Shown here: positions 10,500 to 24,445 of the stretch, one piece after another
Layout of the letters: each line of letters starts with the position of its first letter
Position numbering within the stretch: position 1 is the first letter of the stretch
Source: Chrysoporthe austroafricana
Taxonomy: Eukaryota > Ascomycota > Sordariomycetes > Diaporthales > Cryphonectriaceae
Length of the DNA: 64,000 nt
Reading direction: 5' to 3'
NCBI GenBank assembly: GCA_001051155.2
Contig: JYIP02000013.1
Coordinates: 1 to 64,000, forward strand
The notes under the pieces: model-generated
What the model was told of the DNA's origin: nothing
Database searches by the model: none
Seen by the model: only the letters and a program-made list of their open reading frames with translations
Translations under genes and position numbers: made by a program

Positions 10500-13449
10500 T
10501 AACATCCTAGCAGGTTTGCAAGATTTAAAAAAGAAGCTTTTTGCAAACGAATAAGAAATAAAAATAAAAAGCTTAAATACTTAATAGCAAATAAGTTACT
10601 ATAAATTAATTTGCTATATACGAATAATTAATTTATTCCGATTTGAATTTGCAAGCAATTCTTGCTATTAATAACTTGTATATGCTTATAAATTACTCGA
10701 TTTTACAGTTCGAAATTGCAGTATATTGCTTAAATGCGATAGCATAAATATTTATTATTGCTAGCTTTCTAAATCTTTTCCTAATTTTCTCTGAAAACCA
10801 AAACCAATCCAGCTTGCAATATATATTTTACTGATTATTAGCCTTGCCCTTGCTTGCATTTTTTCTTTATATTTAGCTATTGCTTTAATAAAGAATTCCA
10901 AACCCAGTCTGCTTGCTTTTCTTTTTTCTTTCCGTATTGCAGCTATTAGCAATCGAAACCCAAAATATCAAATAGCAAAGGAAAGAAACTTGCTAACTTT
11001 GCGAATATTCTAATACTATTTCTCGAAAAAGCCCAGGTAAAGCTATTCGGCAACCCAGAAATTCCTCGCTTTGCTTATTTCGGTATAGCCTTTCTTTAAT
11101 ATACTAACCCTTTCCAGGCAATAGCGAATAAGATTTACGAAATATTAAATGAAATAAAATAATAGCGCTTTATAATACTAGCTAAAGAAGCCCGATTAGT
11201 TTCCTAAACGCTTAGCTTAGCAAAGTATATAGCTTTATTTCGATAATATCTTTATACGGCTTTTAATTTAAGCCGGATTATTATAAATTCGGTTAATAAT
11301 AATTATTTTCCAATTAATCCGAAAATATTAGCAGATTATTTAAATTATTTCGATTTGGAATTATTTAATTTCCTATTAGCTAATGCAATTGCTATATTCT
11401 ATTATTTCTTTCCCAATATTACTTTTTATTTGCAATTATATAATAACCCAAATTAGCTTTTCAATTAAGCTATACTTAATAGGATTTATTAAATCTATAT
11501 TATATTTGCGCTTTACGATATCGAAGCTTTTATTTTATAACGCAAACAGATTACGAATACAGCTTTAATAGGCTTAATCCGATAGCAGCTTATAGATTTA
11601 ACTTGCTAGATCTAAATACCGAATTAAGTTTTCAATTTTGAAAGCCATTCTATTTTATATTTTCGAAATAAATACGGGCCCGAAATGCATTAAGCAATTT
11701 TCCTTTATATTCGCTTATATTATTAATTTATAATTATATATAATTACTATCGCTATACTATTTAAGTATTCGATTCTTTATTAGCTAGTAAGGATAAGCT
11801 TTAACAAATTATTATAAAGCTTATCGAATAGCATTTAATAGCAATAAATAAGCTATTAGCTAATAAAGCTTTGGACTATTGCTATATGCTTATTTTCTTT
11901 TAGAAAAACGGATAGAATTGCGGCTTGCATATAGCGAATAATTTGCAATTTTTTTTCCGGGAACCCGAAAAGCAATATAGCAAGGAATTTACGGACTAAT
12001 AGCGATCTGCCTTATATACGGGTACGAATAGCAAGCTATTACCTTAGCATTATATCGAAAAGGCGTTTCTGGTTGCTATTCGCTTTAAGCTTAATATATC
12101 CGGAAAAATTTTGCGAGCGAACGAATTCTTTACGAAAATTCTAAATAATTAGCAGCGCGATAATAAGAAGAATTTAGCCAATATACAGCTTTTGGATCGG
12201 GCAAAAAGTATTTGAGTCGACCCGATAAGCATACGGCTAACGAATCCGAGAATTGTAAAATTCAGTCCGTAAATAGCCAATCGGATCCGCAGCCCGTTTC
12301 TGCTTATACTAGCCTAGCTTACTGCAGCAGAATAACGAATCTTTTTGCCGATTCTAATACTTAAAGCCGGAAGCTTTCGCCCGCAATTGCTAAAGGCGAT
12401 AACAAATATCGAAAAATATTCTAGCTTTGGGAAAAGCATAATATAAATCGAGATTTCGAGAAAAAGCTATACGGCTATTTTACTTTCGGGTTTTCCCCCT
12501 TTTACGCTTGCTACTAAAGCCTTTGCTAAGCCCGGAATATCTAATTAGCCTTTGCCCGTTTACGGCATACTGCTTGCGAGTTCAGTATGCATTTCTTTGC
12601 GAAATTCCGTATAGGGTTTGTTATAAGGGTTTCCGATAGATTTCGAAATTATATTTAGTATTAATATTCTGATTGCTAAGCTTAATTTATCGAAATAGCC
12701 CAAAAGGCTGCTGCAAGCTTTAAGCAGCAAAGATATTGCTTAACGGGCAATAGCGAAATCGATATTCCAGATAAATCTTGATAATATGCTGCTATCGAAA
12801 TCGGTAAGTACGGGTAGCGATATATCGATAGCTAGCAAAGCTTTAACCGAAATCCAAAGGTTAATACTGGGATAAGCTTTTCGCCCGCTATTCCTTATAT
12901 TAATTTCAGATCCGTTTTGCTAGCTAATGCTAATGCAAGAGCCCGATTTCGAAAGATAATAAGCAATACTAAATAAGCTAGCAAGAAGAACAGGCAATAT
13001 TTTATAACGGGAACAGAAAGCTAAAATATAGAAATAGAAAGCTGAAATACGGAAATAGAAAGCGGATATATAGAAAAGCAAAAAGCCTGCTTGAATATTA
13101 AGGAACTGGCTATAGAGCCGGAAGGAAAATATTAAGGCGGTAATAAATATAGCAGGCTTAATAGATTGGGAAGCCGAAAGTTAATAAGCAGGCTCGCGCT
13201 ATATTTTTGCTTTTTATTTTGGGCTTGATAGTTTTTTACAAAAATTCGCTATGCTATATTTCTAATCAGGCTTTCTTGGACTTGGCTTGCTATAGAAATC
13301 GATTTATTTCTTCCCCCCGATTTTTTTTTTTTTTTTCTTTTCCTTTCTTCCCGTTTTATAAGCTGCCGAACCAGGCTTTATTTTCCTTCTACTAGCATAC
13401 AGTTAACTGCTTTCGTTATTTCGAGAAAAGCCTAATACAAGTTATTCGT
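10500..13449. other. AT-rich DNA downstream of the dead helicase
   Basis: No gene or repeat structure that I can identify. Short open pieces occur on both strands. It may include the far 3' end of the helicase gene on the - strand or other decayed subtelomeric genes. A T-rich stretch with about 16 consecutive T lies at about 13320-13337. Confidence 0.5.
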
Positions 13450-16400
13450 TTCAATATCAAGCCATTTATAGCGCTAGCCTAACTATATATAAATAGCGCT
13501 TTGCCCTTAGCTTAATAGCTTATCCTGCTCGAAAAACGATAAAACGAATGCCGAAATCTTGTAAATATAAAGCGCTTAGAAGCCCGCAAGGATAGACCTA
13601 ACCAAACCGGAATATTAGCATATCTTGCTAGCTTTGCAATAATAAGATTTTTAATCCGATAGCATAATTGCTTACAATTCGCAAAACGCTTGCGGAATTC
13701 CGTACTAGAAATATCCCGAATATAATACTAGGCCCTTTTTCGCAAAAACGATTTCTTGCAATTCTTTTTGCTTTCTTTCGATTTCGTACTAAGCCGGATT
13801 TTGCTAAGATAAACAATCTGCTTTCGTATATAAAACGGCTATACTTTTTCGCCTTTTGCTTTTACAAAAAATACAGATTCCGGCTTATATTTCGAGCTGC
13901 CGGATAAAAGCATTAGCTATCTGGGCTTTCTCTTTAGTATTTCTAGCTATTTTTTTTTGCGCCTAGTTACTTTTCCGTTATATTTAATTAAAGAGCTTCC
14001 GGCTAATACTTTAATCTGTTTCGTACTTGCTTTGCAGCAGAATCTTTATTTTGTATAAATTGCAAGCTATTTCGCTATCCGTATATTGCATTCGGATTAT
14101 ATGCTTATCGAAAATCTGGTTAAAGACAATATAATAGCATTTCTTTTCTTGCAAAAACTAGCTAATTTCGCTACTAGCATTCTTAACAGCCCGGCCGTTC
14201 TAGAAAAGAAAAGCAGTATTATTATTCCCATTCCGGCTTGCTTATCCGCTTTTCTAAGCGTAATTTTGTAATTGCTTTAGCAATTCGGTATAAATAATTA
14301 TATAAATTATAGGAATATCGAAACCCATTCTTAATACGTTAATAGCTATAATAATATGCTTATTTTCTATTTATTTCTGAATAATAGCAAGCTTGCTAAG
14401 CATATTAGCTACTTTGCTATAATATATCTCGCAGCTTAAAGCGGTTTCAAGCCTTTCGATATGCTAGATAATTCCGTTATAAATAATCGCTTTGCTTTTA
14501 TTTTAGCGCGCTAGAATCGGCATAATTGCTTTGCGAATAGAAATTTCGATTTAATCGGACGCAACTTTATATACCCGATAGCTAATATTCTTTCGAATTA
14601 TAACTATCCGGAAAATAATAAGGCGAGAAATTTATATCGTACGGAAAAACGAAAATTTATTTCGAAAAGATAATATAGCTATTAAAAAAATACGCTATAT
14701 GCTATAAGCTGCAATAATTGCCTTAAGCTTTTATATTTTAAATCAAAAGCTATCTTTAATATCGAAAGAAATATAGCATTTATCTATAATTATTCAATTT
14801 AATTGCTTGCAAATTCGGAATTAATCGATAAAAATACGAAATTATTATATAATAGCAAATTCAGGTATAACAAAAATAATAATTGCAATACAATTAATTG
14901 CAAATCCGGCCCAAATATATATATCGATTTAATATGCTTAGCATTTTCGGATTAAATCGTTTTATAATACAATAATCGGAAAAATAATAATCGAAATGTT
15001 TTAGAGCAAGTAATAAGCCGGGAATAAGAAAGAAAGAGCTTTTTTGCTATTAGTCCTGGCAATTTGCAAGATAAGCGTTTCGCCTCGTATAATTGCCCTA
15101 AATATAGCTTTCTGGCCGTTTCGGAATTGCATTTATTCCCTTATTATTTGCTGTAATTGGCCGGGAAAGTCGGTTTCGTAAAGCTGCTAGAAGCGCTATA
15201 GCCGGCTTTATTCGAATTTTCTTTCGAAAATCTCTCTTTTCCGCTTAGAAAAAACCTGATAGCTATAAGAGTTTCGGAAGCCGAGAAAGCGATATTATTA
15301 AATGCTAGCTATTCGAAATTAATCTTTTCGGAAGGCGAATTCGAATTATCCTTATTATAATTCTTTTCCGTATATTATATAAGCTATTGCTATATTATAG
15401 CCGGCTTATAAATCTAAGATATAATTCGCTTTTTCATTATTAGTCAAATCGTTTTCGCTATTTTCCTATTATTCTTGCTTGCAGCTGCTATAGCTTTCTT
15501 CCCAATACTAGCAGGCAATAATAATCGCTATATGCTGCCAGGCGCTAATAATAATCTTAGAACTTAATAGCTATAGCGTATACTGCTAGAAAAGGCGCTA
15601 TATCCGATCCGAAAGCTACGATTGCGCAATTCGAACCGCTTATTCCGAATCCGGCTTTTTTTCCTATTATGCCGATATTAAAACGGATTCGGCCCAGAAA
15701 AACGGATTTTGCATTTGGCTAGCGCTTAAAAGCTTTTCGATTTGCTATTAGAAAAAAAAAGCAAGCCAGAAATACTAAATAATAAAAGCCCCGACCTCGT
15801 ATAGCAAATAATAATAAATAATCTTAAGCTATATTGCTATTTAATATTCTTTATAATACAAAATTATAAAATAAATAAGCTTGCTATAAATAAAGAGATT
15901 ACGGATATTTCTATATGCCGAGTTTTTTAATCGGAAAGTTAAGATCTCAAAGGCTTATACCGGCTGCCTTCCGATAAAATATATTAAGACTAGGATTTGC
16001 TTGCGGAATTTCTCTGCCCGGTAGCAAAACTGGCGGAAAATATAAATCCGGATATATTATAAGCTTTGCTCGAATTAACCGGTATATAATTCCGTATAAG
16101 CGAGAATATAATATAATTGCTATTTTTAGCAATTAAGAAGCTATTAGTTTCGATAATTAGTAAAGAACGAATAACCGATCTGGTTTTCGTAATAATTATT
16201 TTCGATCGAAAGCTAATTAATAAGCAGCAAGATATCTAAATCCGGAATTTCGAGTATTTCGGTAAGGCTTTGCTATACTAAGCTTAATAGGCTATAAGCT
16301 ATATCGAAAATCTGAATAAACGAAACTTATATGCTATAATAATAAATCCGATTTCCTTACTATTCGATCCCGCTTTGCGCTGCAAATATATACCGGATTT

Positions 16401-17750
16401 TTAAATTATATAAGCATATTTCGTAAATCCAATCGAGCAATATTAATTTAATTTCAAGGCCAATAATTATTATATACCGATAGATTTTGGCCTAAACGAT
16501 TTCGAAAAGCTTACGGTATTGCTTTTTTATTTATTATTCGAAAATTGCTATACTAGCTTCGGCCCGTTCTGCTATAATCTCGTTTTCGTATTCGAAATAA
16601 CTTTGCGAAATAATAAGCATTTGGGCTATTTTAATTATAGCAGAATAAATATTAGTATAATCGAATAGCATTGCTTAACCGCTATCGTTTCGGATATTAA
16701 GAACGGCCAGAGCGCTTAAAAAGGCGCTATAATATTTAGTATTTTGAAACGGATAGTCGAAAAGCTAAATCGTAAAATCTAAATAAGCCCGATTATATTG
16801 CGATAAAATATCCGTATGTAAGCATACCGAAATGCTTTCGGCTTAATATAAAAGCTATTAATATAAATAGCTTTATATAATTATTAATCGATATTTTAGC
16901 TGCTAATTAGATAAAATAGCCTGGGTTTATATAATATAGCTAATAATTTAGCGCTAAATATCCAAATACCGTTCTTATAAGCTAGGCTTAAGCCGGCTAT
17001 CGAACGGCCGCTTGGGTTTCGTATGCTTATCTTTCCGGTTAATTTCGAAAAAAATAGAATAGCTAATAATAATAGCGATTGCTATATCCTATACTTGCCG
17101 GGCATTTTGCTAAAAGCTATCCTATATAGCTTGCAAAACTGGTTTGTTTTCCCGAATCGGCATAACGAAATCCTTAATTCTAATTAAGTTAAAACTTTGC
17201 AAATAGGCGGCCTAGCCTATTTTGCAAAGCTATAAATTAGATTCCAGCTATTTGTTCCTTTCTTAAATTTGCCTATTCGTTTAATCAGTAAATATTTATT
17301 ATATTCGGCAAAAAGATACGATAATTTGCTATTTCGGAAATTCTTTGCTATTATGCCCGTCTTTTGCAATACTGCTTTGCCATTCTACCTCGAATTATTT
17401 GCTAGCTTGCTAGTTCGGAAAGAGCCGTTAATAGCATATTTGCGTTTGTTAAAGGACTAGGAAAATAGCTTTATAAGCAAACGAACGGCCATTTATATAA
17501 GGATTAACCTATTTATACGAAATGCGATAATAATCTCGCATTTTATTATATTGCCAGCTAATAAAATAGCATTTTTGGTAAGCAAGGCTATTTGTTTGGA
17601 TATTATTAAAAAACGGGATAGAATTGCTTAACGGATCTGGAAATCGGAAATCTTGCAAATCTTATTGCATATAATAAATGCTAAGCAAGCTTTGAATAAT
17701 ACGAACAATAAATTATCGTTATTTTTTAAGCATTCGGTAGCGTAAAATAG
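13450..17750 (-). pseudogene. Telomere-linked RecQ-type helicase (TLH), heavily mutated
   Basis: Read on the - strand, the sequence follows fungal telomere-linked helicases from N to C terminus. The N-terminal part at about 16650-16330 has the TLH-type segment WIYEICLYNLKIRY. A pre-helicase Q-region lies near 15150. The Walker A position (about 15057-15037) reads RTNSKKA where GTGSGKS is expected. Motif II (about 14786-14774) reads DKCY for DECH. Motifs IV-VI follow, with MGFDIP near 14325 and a motif VI that reads KSGXASRNG for ESGRAGRDG near 14260-14225. A Cys-containing C-terminal region (GICIFCKS) lies near 13950-13850. Intact TLH genes encode large proteins next to telomeres. Transcription would run toward the telomere. 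Start and end are approximate. Stops throughout and loss of the ATP-binding residues make it inactive. Confidence 0.82.
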
Positions 17751-18350
17751 CTAAATATGCTAAAATTTCGTTTGCTAGAATGCCGAAATAGTATTCTTTA
17801 TATATTATAATATATAATTAAGGATAAAAAATAAATAAATAAATTTGATTAGCTATATTCGAAATAGATATTTACGATATACGGAAAGAGGGATTTGAAA
17901 AAATAGCAAGTTTTAGCTTTTTCTCTTATTTATTTTACTAATCTATCTTCTGATTAGAAATGCAAGCAAGTTAAGGGTAATATAGAAAGTTCTTTAATCT
18001 ATTAGTTATTTAATTAAAGTTCCGAATTAAGACTAATATAAAACCCGTTTCGTTTTGATTGGTTATTTGAAAAAGTAAAGCTTGCCCTATTAATCTTCTG
18101 AGTGAAAACTTAGGGTTTGCAATTGCGATTCTCTTAAACGTTATACAGTTCTTATATTTAGATATATTATAGATTATATTGAATAGATAAGAGATCGAAT
18201 TGAAGCGATACAAATACTTTGAAAAACGGGTTGAATATAATTTATATAATTTTAAAACGATCTTTTATTTCCGGTTTTTACTAGCGCTAAATTTTTGCTC
18301 ATACAAAAAAACTATCCTTTACCTTAAAGATACTTTTACTTAAAAATAGG
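15757..18350. repeat. Tandem duplication, copy A (2,594 bp)
   Basis: From GCAAGCCAGAAATACTAAAT (15761) onward, the sequence repeats directly at 18355 with constant offset 2,594. The copy holds the 5' half of the helicase gene plus one complete 458-bp unit (17893-18350). Differences between copies are largely transitions. Confidence 0.88.
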
Positions 18351-20944
18351 AAAAGCAAGCCAGAAATACTAAATAATAAAAGCTTTAATTTCGTATAACA
18401 AGTAATAATAAATAATCTTAAGCTATATTATTATTTAATACCCCTTATAATATAAAATTACAAAACAAATAAGCTTGCTGTAAATAAAGAAATTACGGAT
18501 ATTTCCGTATACCGAATTCTTTAATCGGAAAATTAAGATTTTAAAAGTCCGTACTAGCTGCTTTTCGGTAAAGTATATTAAAACTAAGATTTGCTTACGG
18601 AATTTCTTTATTCGGTAGCGAAATTAGCAGAAAATACGAATCCGGATTTATTGCAAGCTTTGCTTAAATTAACTAGTATATAATTCCGTATAAGCAAGAA
18701 TATAGTATAATAGCTATTTTTAGCGATTAAAAAGCTATTGGTTTCAATAATCGGTAAGAAACGAATAGCCGATCTGATTTTCGTAATAATTATTTTCGAT
18801 CGAAAGCTAATCGATAAGCGGCAAGATATTCAAATCCGGAATTTCGAGCATTTCGGCAAAGCTTTGCTATATTAAGCTTAATAAGCTATAAGCTATATCG
18901 GAAATCTGAATAAACGAAACTTATATGCTATAATAGAAAATCCGATTTCTTTATTATTCGATTCCGTTTTGCATTATAAATATATATTAGATTTTTAAAT
19001 TATATAAATATATTTCGTAAATCCAATCGAGCAGTATTGGCTTAATTTCAAGGCCAATAGTTATTATATACCGATAAACTTTAGCTTGGATAATTTCGAA
19101 AAGCTTATAGCATTATTCTTTTATTTATTATTCAGAAATTGCTATGCTAGTTTCAGCTTATTTTGCTATAATCTCGTTTTCGCATTCGAGATAACTTTGC
19201 GAAATAACGAGCATTCAGGCTATTTTAATTATAGCAAAATAAATATTAATATAATCGAATAGCATTATTTAGCTGCTATTATTTCGGATGCTAAGAACGG
19301 CTAAAGCATTTAAAAAGGCGCTATAATATTCAGTATTTTAAAACGAATAATCGAAAAGCTAAATCGTAAAATCTAAATAAACCTAATTATATTGCAATAA
19401 AATATCCGTATATAAGCGTACCGAAATGCTTTTGGCTTAATATAAAAGCTATTAATATAAACGGCTTTATACGGTTATTAATTAATACTCTAGCTGCTAA
19501 TTAAATAAAATAGCTTGAGTTCGTATAATATAGCTTATAATTTAATATTAAATATCCAAATACTATTCTTACGAGCTAAGCTTAAGCTAGCTATCGAACG
19601 GCCGTTTAAGCTTTATATGCTTATCTTTCCAATTAATTTCAAAAAAGATAAAATAGCCAATAATAATAGCGATCGCTATATCCTGTATTTGCTAAGCATT
19701 CCGCTAAAAGCTATTTTATATAGCTTGCAAGACTAGCTTATTTTCTCAAATCGGCATAACGAAATCCTTAATTTTAATTAAGTCGAAACCTTATAAATAA
19801 GCAATTTAGCTTATTTTGCAAAGCTATAAATTGGGTTTTAGCTACTTATCTTTTTCCTAAATTTATTTATCCGTTTAATCGGTAAACATTTATTATATTT
19901 AGCGAAAAGATATAATAATTTGCTATTTTGAAAGTCTTTCGCTATTATGCCCGTTTTCTATAATACTATTCTGCTATTTTATTTCGAATTATTTGCTAGC
20001 TTACTAGCTCGAAAAGAGCTGTTAATAGCGTATTTGCATTCGCTAAAAGATTAAAAGAATAGCTTTATAAGCAAACGAACGGCTATTTATATAAAAATTA
20101 ATCTATCCGTACGAAATGCAATAATAATTTCGCATTTTATTATATTGCTAGCTAATAAAATAGCATTTTTAGCAAGCAAGGCTATTTATTTGGATATTAT
20201 TAAGAAATAGAATAAAATTGCTTAACGGATTTGGAAATCGAAAATCTTATAAGTTTTATTACGTACGATAAATATTAAGCAAGCTTTAAATAATGCGAGC
20301 AATAAATTATTACTATTTTTTTAATATTTAATAATATAAAATAATTAAATATACTAGAATTTCGTTTGCTAAAATACCGAAATAGCATTCTTTATATATT
20401 ATAATATATAATTGAAAATGAAAAACGAATAGATAAATTTAATTAGCTATATTCGAAATAAATATTTATAATATATAGAAAGAAAAGTTTAAAAAAATAG
20501 CAAATTTTAGCTTTTTCTCTTATTTATCTTACTAATTTATTTTCTAATTAGAAATGCAAGCGAGTTAGAAATAATATAGAAAGTTCTTTAATCTATTAAT
20601 TATTTGATTAGAATTCCGAATTAAGATTAATATAAAACCCGTTTCGTTTTAATTAATTATTTTAAAAAGTAAAGCTTGCCCTATTAATCTTTTAAGTAAA
20701 AATTTAGGGTTTGCAATTGCAATCCTCTTAAATGTTATATAGTTTTTATATTTAGATATATTATAAACTATATTTAATAAATAAGAGATCGAATTAAAAC
20801 GATATAAATATTTTGAAAAACGGGTTAAATATAATTTGTATAATTTTAAAATAATCCTTTACCCCCAGTTTTTATTAGCGCTAAATTTTTGCTTATACAA
20901 AAAAATTATCCTTTACTTTAAAGATATTTTTATTTAAAGATAAG
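18351..20944. repeat. Tandem duplication, copy B (2,594 bp)
   Basis: Direct repeat of 15757-18350. It ends at the close of its own 458-bp unit (20487-20944), after which further 458-bp units follow. This suggests unequal exchange between 458-bp units as the origin of the duplication. Confidence 0.88.
18355..20450 (-). pseudogene. Second copy of the helicase 5' half, without the helicase domain
   Basis: Corresponds to 15761-17856 of copy A, the N-terminal TLH region, on the - strand. The helicase motifs lie outside the duplicated segment, so this copy never contained an ATPase domain after duplication. It is more AT-rich than copy A and full of stops. Confidence 0.7.
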
Positions 20945-22672
20945 TTTGAAAGAATAGCAAATTTTAGCTTTTTTTTCTATTTATTTTATTAATTTATTTT
21001 CTAATTAGAAATGCGAGCGGGTTAAAAGTAATATAGAAAGTTCTTTAATCTGTTAATTACTTAATTAGAATTCCGAATTAAGATTAATATAAAACCCGTT
21101 TCGTTTTGATTAATTCTTTCAAAAAATAAAGCTTGCCTTATTAATTTTCTAAGTAAAAACTTAAGATTTGCAATTGCGATTTTCTTAAATATTATATAGT
21201 TTTTATATTTAAATATATTATAAACTATATTGAATAAATAAAAGATCGAATTGAAACGATATAAATATTTTGAAAAATAAGTTAAATATAATTTATATAA
21301 TTTTAAAACGATTCTCTATTTCCGGTTTTTACTAATGCCAAATTTTTGTTTATACAAAAAAATTATTTTCTATTTTGAAAATACTTTTATTTAAAAATAA
21401 AGTTTGAAAGAATAATAAGTTTTAGCTTTTTTTCTTATTTATTTTATTAATTTATTTTCTAATTAAAAATATAAGCGGGTTAAAGGTAATATAGAAAGTT
21501 CTTTAATTTATTAATTATTTAATTAGAATTCCGAATTAGGATTAATATAAAACCCGTTTCGTTTTAATTAATTATTTTAAAAAATAAAGCTTGCATTATT
21601 AATTTTCTGAATAAAAATTTAAGGTTTGCAATTGCAATCTTTTTAAACGTTATATAATTCTTATATTTAAATATATTATAGATTATATTAAATAAATAAG
21701 AAATCGAATTGAAACGATATAAATATTTTAAAAAACGGATTAAGTATAATTTGTACAATTTTAAAATAATCCTTTATTTCCGGTTTTTATTAGCGCTAAA
21801 TTTTTGCTTATATAAAAAAATTATCTTTTATTTTGAAAATACTTTTATTTAAAGATAAAGTTTGAAAAAATAGCAAGCTTTCGCTTTTTTTCCTATTTAT
21901 TTTATTAATTTATTTTCTAATTAGAAATACAAACGGGTTAAAAGTAATATAAAAAGTTTTTTAATTTATTAATTATTTAATCAGAATTCCGAATTAGGAT
22001 TAGTATAAAACCCGTTTCGTTTTGATTAGTTATTTCAAAAAGTAAAGCTTGCTCTATTAATTTTTTAAGTAAAAACTTAAAGTTTGCAATTGCAATCCTT
22101 TTAAATATTATATAGTTCTTATATTTAAATATATTATAGATTATATTGAATAAATAAGAAATCGAATTGAAACGATATAAATACTTTGAAAAACGGGTTA
22201 TATATAATTTATATAATTTTAAAACGATCTTTTACCTTTATTTTTTATTAATATTAAATTTTTTCTTATACAAAAAAACTGCTTTCTATTTTAAGGATAT
22301 TTTTATTTAAGGATAGGGTTAGGGTTAATTATTTATATAGAATTCCGAATTCGGATTAATATAAAACCCTTTTCGTTTTAATTGATTATTTCAAAAAGCA
22401 AGGCTTGCCTTATCAATTTCTGAATGAAAATTTAAGATTTGCAATTATAACGCTCTTAACGGTCGCCTGGTTTTTATATTTAAATATATTATAAACTAGA
22501 TTAAATAAATAAGAAATCGAATTGAAACGATTTAAATATCTTAAAAAACGAATTGAATATAGTTTATAGAAATTCAAAACGATACTTTACCCCCGGTTTT
22601 TACTAGCGCTAAACTTTTGCTTATATAAAAAAACTATCTTTTACTTTAAAGATACTTTTACTTAAAAATAGA
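20487..22672. repeat. Subtelomeric 458-bp tandem array, four units plus a partial
   Basis: Unit starts, marked by TTTGAAAGAATAGCAA-like sequence, fall at 20487, 20945, 21402 and 21860 (spacing 457-458). A fifth, partial unit from 22318 has a different start that carries TAGGGTTAGGGTTAAT, two telomere repeats. Another unit is at 17893-18350 and a diverged one beside the telomere (150-440). Unit landmarks are AAAGTTCTTTAAT, CCGAATTA, AAGCTTGC, TTAGCGCTAAATTTTTGC. Small frames seen in these units are chance. Confidence 0.9.
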
Positions 22673-23839
22673 AATAGTTTAGCAATTTATTAGCTAAGAT
22701 TTTATTATTAAGCTATTCTTTTTATAAAAACCTTTAATTAAAATGCAATATGATAATATTTTAATAATAATTTGCAAATTAAACAAATATGCTTACTTCT
22801 TTTCTTATAAAGAAAATAATATAATAGAAGATTTCGTATATATATTTCTTAAAATAATTATAGCTAATTATAATATACTTAAAGAAATTATTTCCGATAA
22901 AAATAGAAAGTTTATATTAAATTTCTAAACCTTATTTATAAAGCTATTCGGAATATAGCAAAAAATATTTATATTATTTTATTTATAAACAAATAAACAA
23001 ATAAAACGAATTAATTAAATTATTAAATAATATTTACAATATTATATAAATTATAAATAAAATAATTAAGTTAATTTGCTATTATTAATACAATTCGTAT
23101 ATAATAGCATAAATATAAATATAATAAAGAAATTACTATTTTATATACTTTATAGCTATAATTTAATAGTATATTATAATAAATTATTAAAAGCAAATGC
23201 AAAAATAGCAAAGAAATAAATTAAGAAAATTAAGAAAATTCAAGAAAAGCTTTAAAAAGAATTGAAATTTATATAAAAGAGAATAATAAAATACGCTAAT
23301 TCCAAAAAAATTAAAAAATTAATCCTATAAGAAAAGGATAAAATTTATTTTGTTCGATAAAAAGAATATATTAAAATAATAAGACTTTCTTATTTATTGG
23401 ATTATAAAAAAACTTAGCTTATTTAAAATCCTGAAAAAAGTTTTAAATATTAATTTCAAACTTGCATTACCTTATAGAATAAAAATCTACTTAGTATTCT
23501 ATATCTCGTTTTTCGAATTAGCGCTAAAATCGATTAGAATAAATAAAATAATATAAATTGAAAATAATAAACCAGAATACGAAATTAAACAAATCTTTAA
23601 ATATTGAAAATTAGCAAAATATAAAGAATATTTAATTAAGTAGAAAAAATATTATTTAAGCGAAAATAGCTAAAAACTAATTAGCAATTTAAGCAATACG
23701 CAATAAGCATTCGAAAACTATTAGAAAAAATAACTTATTAATTAGCCAGAAAAATAATTAAAATCAGAAAAACTAGCTATAGCTTTATGCCTTATAAATA
23801 AGTCGATAACAAACTAGTTAATTTCGGAATCAAATTGCT

Positions 23840-24290
23840 ATAAAGCAGTATCCAGATCGAAACTCTTAAGAAGAAAACTTTCCGGAACTAAAGACTTTAT
23901 AACGCAACGCTCGGCTTTGGCTTTATAGCATTCTTCTTTAGCTTTTTCGGCTTCCATATATTTCAAATCTTCCAGGTTCGCTAAATTATAACAAAACGCA
24001 CGTATTATCCGTTTTCGCTATAACCGCTTCTGCTTGCAAAAACGTACTAACCGATCCTTAAGCTTTTCAATTTCGTTTTCTAGCTTTTGATATTAAGCTG
24101 AAACGCGTAAAAGCTCTATTACGTTAATAGGTTTTAGGATATTATATTTTGATCAACCGTATTAAATATATTGGAAATAGCAAAAAGAATCCGCTTGAAA
24201 TACTATGCAAGACTTAAAGCTTAAATTATCGTAATAGGAATAAAGACGCATTTCTATAGCATTCGAAATAATGCGAAACAGTAAAGCAGC
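23840..24290 (-). pseudogene. Antisense coiled-coil frame, copy in gypsy 2
   Basis: Same location and orientation relative to pol as 9595-10044; the conserved C-terminal end (KSFDLD-type) lies at about 23845-23880. The frame is broken by several stops. Confidence 0.65.
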
Positions 24291-24445
24291 ATATTACTTA
24301 TCTTTATTAAAACGAATAAAGGATTTCGATTTTTTAACTTTGCTAAATATCTTAATTAGGAAAATACGAATGGCAAATAAGAATAATAAAAGTGCTTACG
24401 GAAAATTATTAAAAATAATAAATTAATAGAAAAGGGATAATATTA

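Noticed and set aside
15900..17800. Long nearly open + strand frame in the duplicated region
   Set aside because: At first it looked like a gene, but the - strand matches the N-terminal part of telomere-linked helicases and continues into clear helicase motifs; the + frame is its mirror.
18010..18213. 67-codon - strand frame (and its copy at 21564-21758)
   Set aside because: Falls inside the 458-bp satellite and is open in only some units.
20487..22672. Regular repeats as a possible CRISPR-like array
   Set aside because: The 458-bp units are contiguous tandem satellite without spacers, in a eukaryotic chromosome.
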